Assembly: GCA_947631925.1 (NCBI GenBank)
Contig: CANRNE010000004.1
Coordinates: forward strand, 1 to 64,000
Length of the DNA: 64,000 nt
Direction of reading: 5' to 3'
Origin: an uncultured Clostridia bacterium
GTDB taxonomy: Bacteria; Bacillota; Clostridia; Christensenellales; Borkfalkiaceae
A program made the position numbers and the translations under genes. The notes under the pieces were generated by a model. It saw only the letters and a program-made list of their open reading frames with translations. It made no database searches and was not told the DNA's origin. Position 1 is the stretch's first letter, and each line of letters starts with the position of its first letter. Positions 59,901-64,000 of this stretch are shown here, piece by piece.

Positions 59901-62900
59901 TGTCTACACCAACGAAGTCACCAACTCCCGCAAGGCGTTCTCGCAGGGCGCGGGTCCCATCCCCAACTATGAGGAACTCTACATCGAGGCATTGCAGCTC
60001 GGACTGCTCAACAACCGCGTCTATGAGTTCAAGATGAAGGGACTTCTCGACTATGAGCGGGACGGCGAATTCACCAACGTGCGCAACACCTTTGCGTTCA
60101 ACTTCACCCTCGACAACGAGGCGCCCGTCATCAAGTCGGCGACGTACGAAAAAGAGTACGACCGCACGCTGAAGAAGGACCGCTTCTACATCAACCTCAC
60201 CGTCTCCGACAACCACTATGCGATGTCCGTCGCACCCTTCGTGTTCACGTCGGACAATCCGCAGAAGCTCTCCATTTCCTACCTGACAGACAATCCCATT
60301 CCGCTCTACGGCGAGAAGGGGGAGGACTGCACGGTGAGAATTGAAATCACCGACTACCTCGAGGACGCCCTCCTCGATGAGATGTTCACGAACGGCATCG
60401 GCTTCCTCGTGGACGACTACGCCATCAATCAGGCGGTGTACGTCTGCCAGCTCCCGGGAACGCGGGGCACGCTGAAGTTCACGACGAGCGGCCTTCCCGA
60501 CGGCTCCCAGCTGCTCATTCTGCAGCCCTCGCTCAAAGTCGGCGAAATTGTTGACCTCACCCGGTATCTCTCCACCACGGACAGCACGGTGGACGCAGAC
60601 AAGGATTATCTCAAATACCTCGACTGGTCCTCTTCCCGTCCCGAAATTGCGAGCGTGCAGGAAGGGCAGGTGCTCGGCATCAAGCAGGGCACTGCCGTCA
60701 TCACCGTCCAGAACAAGATTACGCGCCAGCGCGCCAACATCACCATTCCCGTCGCCAACCGTCCCGCTGCGGCCTCTGCGTCCGTGACGGAGACAGACGA
60801 CTTCGCGGTGGCGCCCGTCTCGCAGAACGACATCGAAAACGTGGAGACCGAGGCCATCAAGTCCCTCCGCTTCTCCTACCTCGATACGGTGCACGCCCAT
60901 GCGCGTGCGGGACAGACGGCGGGCCTCGACACGAGCAACATCGGCACGACGGGTTCGCGGACGTTCATCTCCTCCCTGCCGGGCGGCGTGAGCTGTTACC
61001 CGGGCGAATCCTTCCGCCTCTCCTATGACCTCGACCCTTGGTATGTGGCAGACCGCTACAAGTTGACGTTCAAATCGGACAACACCGAGGTTGCGACCGT
61101 CACCGAGGACGGCATCGTCACCGCGCTCAAGAAGGGCACCGCGAATATTTCCCTGCAGGTGGAGGGCTCCAACATCATGGCGGAGCTGCGCATCACCATC
61201 AACAGCGAATTCGTCATCGACGATGCGCGCACCCTCGTCGCCTACAAGGGGCGGGGCGGGGAAGTCACCATCCCCGACGATGAGGGAATTCTCTACATCG
61301 GGTCCTTCGCATTCAGCCTCTACACGACGGATTACGACTACGGCGAACGTCTCCCCGAGGATGACTTCGACGCCAACAAGAATCCCTCCTACAACAACGA
61401 AGTCACCAAAGTCATCGTGCCCGACGGCGTGGAGCAGATTCAGAAGTACGCCTTCTACAACTGCACGGCGCTCGAGGAAGTCGTCCTGCCCAAGACCATC
61501 CGCTTCATCCGCGAGTATGCCTTCTATGAGGATGCCAAGCTCGAACGCATCAACATGGAGGATGTCGAGGTCGTGGGCGCCCGCGCCTTCTTCGGCTGTG
61601 AAAAATTGGGCACGGCGGTAGGGGAGCACGACAAGACGCTCGACCTTCGCGGCGCCTATGCCATCGGGGTCTCCGCCTTCGAGGGCTGTGAGAGCCTCAC
61701 CTATTTGGACCTCTCCGCCCTGCGCAACACGGGCAATCGCGCCTTTGCGGGCTGCTCTTCGCTCGCCGAAGTCGTCCTCAACGAGCACACCAAGCTCTCC
61801 GAGGAGATGTTCGCGGGCAGCGGCCTTGTCGACGTCGACCTCTATGAGACCAACGCCATCCCCGACGGGCTTCTCATCGACAGCCCTCATCTCCGTTCCG
61901 TCACCATGCACAACGGGCTCGTCTCCATCGGGCTCGGGGCATTCGCGGACTGCGCCGCCCTCGAGGAAGTCACCCTTCCCGACAGCGCCTTCACCCTTGC
62001 GGGCAACGTCTTCAACGGCTGCTCTGCGCTCTCTGCGGTGAAGTTGCAGAAGAACACCCGCTTCACCTCCGCGCTCGCAAGCACCTTCGAGGGCTGCGAT
62101 GCGCTCACCTCCTTCACGGTCGACCCCGAAAACACGCAGTACGGGGCGGCGGCGGGCGGCAAGCTCCTCGTCGGAAAGACGGATAAGACCATCGTCTTCG
62201 CCGTTCCCACGATTGCGGACGCCGACCTCGAGGGGCTCAGCGGCTTCGACACCGTCGGAAGCGGCGCCTTCAGCGGCACGAAGATTACGAAAATCAATCT
62301 CACGGGCTTCAAGAAGATTTCCGATTACGCCTTCGCGAACTGCGAATCGCTTGCGGAAGTCACCCTGCCCGCCGATGTGGAAATCGGCTCCAATGCCTTC
62401 AACGGCTGTACTGCCCTGACGACGGCGGACCTTTCGGGCGTCAAGAAGGCAGGCTCCTACGCCTTTGCCTCGACGGGCCTCAAGAATGTGACGATTGCGG
62501 CGCAGGCGGAGTACGGCGAAGGGGCGTTCTTCCGCTCCTCCCTCGAGACCGTGACCATCGGCGAGGGGGCGAAGTTCGGCCTCGGCGCCTTCCAGCGCTG
62601 CACGAGCCTTCGGACGGTCAACATGCCCGCGGGCGGCGGCGTCCACTTCGGAAAAGTGGGCTTTGCCTACGACTCCGCGCTCACGAGTATCGACCTCAGC
62701 AAGACGGACGGCATCATCGAAGACCAGACCTTCTTCTGGTGCACCTCCCTTGCGACGGCAAATCTTTCGGGCGTCACCGACATCGGCGATTTTGCCTTTG
62801 CCAACTGCGAATCTCTGCGCTCCGTGACGGTTACGGACGGCCTGCTCACCATCGGCGAGGGCGCCTTCTCGATGCAGGAGGACATGAACAATCAGGTCGG

Positions 62901-64000
62901 CAGCGCGCCCATCTTCGCCGAATTCGACCTGCCCGAATCCCTTACGAGCATCGGCGGGAGCGCCTTCCTCGGCTGTGAACAGCTCACTTCGGTGACCATT
63001 CCCTCCAAGATTACCTCCGTTCCCGAGATGGCATTCGGCTATTGCACCGCCCTTACGACCGTCAATTTGCACGAGGGCGTGGACACGATAGAGGGATATG
63101 CCTTCGTCGCGGACGCGAGCATCACGGAGATTGACCTCTCCCATGTCAAGCACATCGGCGATGCGGCGTTCATGTCCGAATACATGTACTACCTCATCAC
63201 GGGTGAGGACGCAACGGGCATCTCCTTTACCATCCATCAGATTGAGGAAGCGGACCTCTCCTCCGCGGAGGACATCGGCTTTGCGGCATTCGCGGGCGGC
63301 GCCATCTGCGGCGACTATACCCTTCCCAACCTGAAGACGGTCGGCGCGTACGCCTTCTATAAAATCAACCGCTCCGTCTATTCCGACCAGAACGGCAACC
63401 AGACCACCTATCCCACGCTGAACGTCTTCGACGCTCCCAACCTCGAGAGCATCGGCTACTCGGCGTTCGAGGGCAACGTGAGCATGACCTACTTCAAGGT
63501 CTATCCCGCCCTCAAAGAGATTATGCCGCGCGCCTTCTATGACTGCCTCGCACTCACGCAGTTCACCGACAAGGACGGCAACGCGACGGCGACAGTCAGC
63601 GACTATGCAAGCGTCGCGGACGGCGTGCTCTATACCCGCCTCGCAAACGGCAAGCTCCAGCTCACCTCCTTGCCCGCGGCGAAGAATGTTCCCGCACTCA
63701 CGGTGCAGGAGGGGACGTACCGCATCGACGACTATGCGGGCAGCGCGAACAAGACCCTCACGTCCCTCGTGCTTCCCGACTCCCTCTCCTACATCGGCGA
63801 CCACGCCTTCTACGGCTGTTCCGCCCTCAATTCGGTGGAATTCCGCTCGATTGAGGCGCCCGTGCTCGAGAGCGACGACATCAACTACGTCTACCAGCTG
63901 TACGTTCTCAACGAGGGCGACCCGGGATATGCCATCCTGCACAGCGAGTACAACCTCAACGACTTCGAGAAGTACTACTTCAACTTCATCGACTTCCTCG
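56941..64000 (+). CDS. Giant secreted subtilase with Ig-like and leucine-rich repeats (3' end missing)
   Basis: This is an S8-family serine protease lipoprotein. At least 2,353 residues are in view and the gene runs off the right edge. A signal peptide with lipobox FFAAC (Cys23) leads. The triad is Asp230 (VAILDSAFDCSHP), His303 (EHGTHVAGIIGG) and Ser657 (LSGTSMATPNLCG), with oxyanion Asn418 (AASNSF). A protease-associated domain is inserted at about 500-590 (GKVALVRRGDNTFEDKARQA). Bacterial Ig-like segments lie around 1200-1425 (SDNTEVATVTEDGIVTALKK). From about 1435 on, BspA-type leucine-rich repeats recur (GAFADCAALEEVTLP-like units). The ATG follows GGAGA. It starts 13 nt after the small membrane protein gene and may be in the opp operon. 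Confidence 0.93.
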   Translation, partial: MKTLKRTLCICLTLTMGLFFAACAAPNGDGTADNGKGSEVFGDQSQDLEILKSDYQIPAEQQLSRIKADYLVQNQGYGENDEVVAILSLKGDALIDTFLGGVRDGSASVGDYATTQRGLEQAKELTRAQNALISDLKAQKLIKSVNYSYTTVLNAVAVTTTYGNFRKLEGMAGIEQAILSDTYSRPQEADESPNASAIVNDVDVYESGIFNSGSVPDTITGETTAVAILDSAFDCSHPVFQIELDESKLLLEKSEIETLLPSTNAIKTTPSLRISDVFYSNKIPFVYDYADKDPDVFPYDSEHGTHVAGIIGGYDEDGYTDKDGNPVVDSEGNRIPFRGVAPKTQLVLLKVFPNLSEGAETEDILAALEDAVLLNVDCINMSLGASCGFAREEDGDAINTVYDKVNESGISLLTAASNSFSSSYGGDQGNTNFVTNPDSGTVGSPSTYEPALSVACISGVKSKYLIANGSQVVFFDESNSISGVANDFFKEIYEAKGWSLTDGAEHTVEYVTVPGVGNRVNYTTLTDNNGKSLVEGKVALVRRGDNTFEDKARQAKNAGALACIIYNNVEGEILMSMGKTDHIPTISISRTSGIEMAKLETGTLVLSYKQQAGPFMSDFSSWGPLPDLSLKPEITAHGGSITSSVPGGTFAELSGTSMATPNLCGIVVLIRQFLKNQPRYSELTWKEISILANEMLMSTAGIILNEEGIPYSPRKQGAGLASLKNVVNAESYLTVEGKDRSKIELYDDPERKGIYEMDFNIVNVSGKAETYDLSLFGMTESVSASDNKHVAETGQQLTGGFEASVDGTGATLENNKLTVSANATAKIKLTYTLSAADKDLIDNLFPYGMYVEGFVKLTATGSTTVSLNIPFLGFYGDWTQAPIFDKTFYEVESEAHDMSIDDEDKIKADYYATTPYGSYFYNYIIPLGSYLYDIDTSAYDPIPATEDHAAISDVYGCIDGISVVYAGLLRNCKTMLYTITDTVTGEVVYTNEVTNSRKAFSQGAGPIPNYEELYIEALQLGLLNNRVYEFKMKGLLDYERDGEFTNVRNTFAFNFTLDNEAPVIKSATYEKEYDRTLKKDRFYINLTVSDNHYAMSVAPFVFTSDNPQKLSISYLTDNPIPLYGEKGEDCTVRIEITDYLEDALLDEMFTNGIGFLVDDYAINQAVYVCQLPGTRGTLKFTTSGLPDGSQLLILQPSLKVGEIVDLTRYLSTTDSTVDADKDYLKYLDWSSSRPEIASVQEGQVLGIKQGTAVITVQNKITRQRANITIPVANRPAAASASVTETDDFAVAPVSQNDIENVETEAIKSLRFSYLDTVHAHARAGQTAGLDTSNIGTTGSRTFISSLPGGVSCYPGESFRLSYDLDPWYVADRYKLTFKSDNTEVATVTEDGIVTALKKGTANISLQVEGSNIMAELRITINSEFVIDDARTLVAYKGRGGEVTIPDDEGILYIGSFAFSLYTTDYDYGERLPEDDFDANKNPSYNNEVTKVIVPDGVEQIQKYAFYNCTALEEVVLPKTIRFIREYAFYEDAKLERINMEDVEVVGARAFFGCEKLGTAVGEHDKTLDLRGAYAIGVSAFEGCESLTYLDLSALRNTGNRAFAGCSSLAEVVLNEHTKLSEEMFAGSGLVDVDLYETNAIPDGLLIDSPHLRSVTMHNGLVSIGLGAFADCAALEEVTLPDSAFTLAGNVFNGCSALSAVKLQKNTRFTSALASTFEGCDALTSFTVDPENTQYGAAAGGKLLVGKTDKTIVFAVPTIADADLEGLSGFDTVGSGAFSGTKITKINLTGFKKISDYAFANCESLAEVTLPADVEIGSNAFNGCTALTTADLSGVKKAGSYAFASTGLKNVTIAAQAEYGEGAFFRSSLETVTIGEGAKFGLGAFQRCTSLRTVNMPAGGGVHFGKVGFAYDSALTSIDLSKTDGIIEDQTFFWCTSLATANLSGVTDIGDFAFANCESLRSVTVTDGLLTIGEGAFSMQEDMNNQVGSAPIFAEFDLPESLTSIGGSAFLGCEQLTSVTIPSKITSVPEMAFGYCTALTTVNLHEGVDTIEGYAFVADASITEIDLSHVKHIGDAAFMSEYMYYLITGEDATGISFTIHQIEEADLSSAEDIGFAAFAGGAICGDYTLPNLKTVGAYAFYKINRSVYSDQNGNQTTYPTLNVFDAPNLESIGYSAFEGNVSMTYFKVYPALKEIMPRAFYDCLALTQFTDKDGNATATVSDYASVADGVLYTRLANGKLQLTSLPAAKNVPALTVQEGTYRIDDYAGSANKTLTSLVLPDSLSYIGDHAFYGCSALNSVEFRSIEAPVLESDDINYVYQLYVLNEGDPGYAILHSEYNLNDFEKYYFNFIDFL

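Noticed and set aside
56827-63942. A 2,371-codon open frame on the minus strand opposite the subtilase gene
   Set aside because: It mirrors the real gene: strong codon bias (few TTA, CTA, TCA codons) removes stops from the opposite frame. The sense frame has a signal peptide, catalytic triad and repeats, and the minus frame has only Val/Arg/Asp/Glu-rich noise.

Overview
The window is a moderately high-GC, gene-dense stretch of a Gram-positive, spore-former-type chromosome. Several features point to an uncultured, probably gut-associated clostridial lineage such as Christensenellales (my inference). These are the sporulation genes yyaC, spmA and spmB, jag beside yidC, a YaaO/HolB/RicT cluster, ribosomal protein L27 with an N-terminal extension, and many lipoproteins with Firmicutes-style lipoboxes. 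Promoters are easy to read: TTGACN/TTGCNN boxes sit almost always exactly 17 bp from TATAAT.

Layout. 1-3.1 kb: phosphoenolpyruvate carboxykinase (cut by the left edge), a repeat-rich gap, an unknown protein and a SLOG-fold protein. 3.1-14.3 kb: an origin-type region with rsmG diverging from dnaN, then rpmH-rnpA-yidD-yidC-jag, yyaC, a CvpA-like protein, two parS-like sites, ftsH, parA and parB. No dnaA, gyrB or recF is present here. 14.3-28.5 kb: an acyltransferase fusion, a membrane pyrophosphatase, a membrane protein of the ABC-permease-like type, a BRO-N/Fic protein, a DeoR regulator, cysE-cysS-alaS (alaS lacks its C-terminal domain), an acetyltransferase and rplM-rpsI. 28.5-47.1 kb: a double-anchored lipoprotein, a MarR regulator, small genes, greA-lysS-decarboxylase-holB-ricT, a ferredoxin, rsmI, an O-antigen-ligase-like protein, spmAB, metG-tatD-radical SAM, and rplU-rpmA. 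47.2-64 kb: three tRNA genes (Val, Gly, Cys), a surface lipoprotein, an oligopeptide transporter operon (oppABCDF plus a small membrane protein) and a giant secreted subtilase with bacterial Ig-like and BspA-like leucine-rich repeats that runs off the right edge. Secreted protease and peptide importer together suggest a protein-foraging locus.

The most unusual signals are outside ordinary gene calls. (1) A mosaic, dispersed intergenic repeat occurs at least six times; its hairpin end varies with compensatory changes, and one copy supplies the stop codon of a gene. (2) Three genes have a TATAAT box exactly 6 nt upstream of the start codon, which predicts leaderless mRNAs. (3) Two parS-like palindromes and DnaA-box-like motifs lie between cvpA and ftsH. 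(4) Several housekeeping proteins deviate from their families: YidC with a ~200-residue extracytoplasmic insertion, AlaRS without its C-terminal domain, L27 with a Prp-type leader but no prp gene beside it, and FtsH with an EF-hand-like loop. All family assignments come from reading motifs by eye; no database search was possible.
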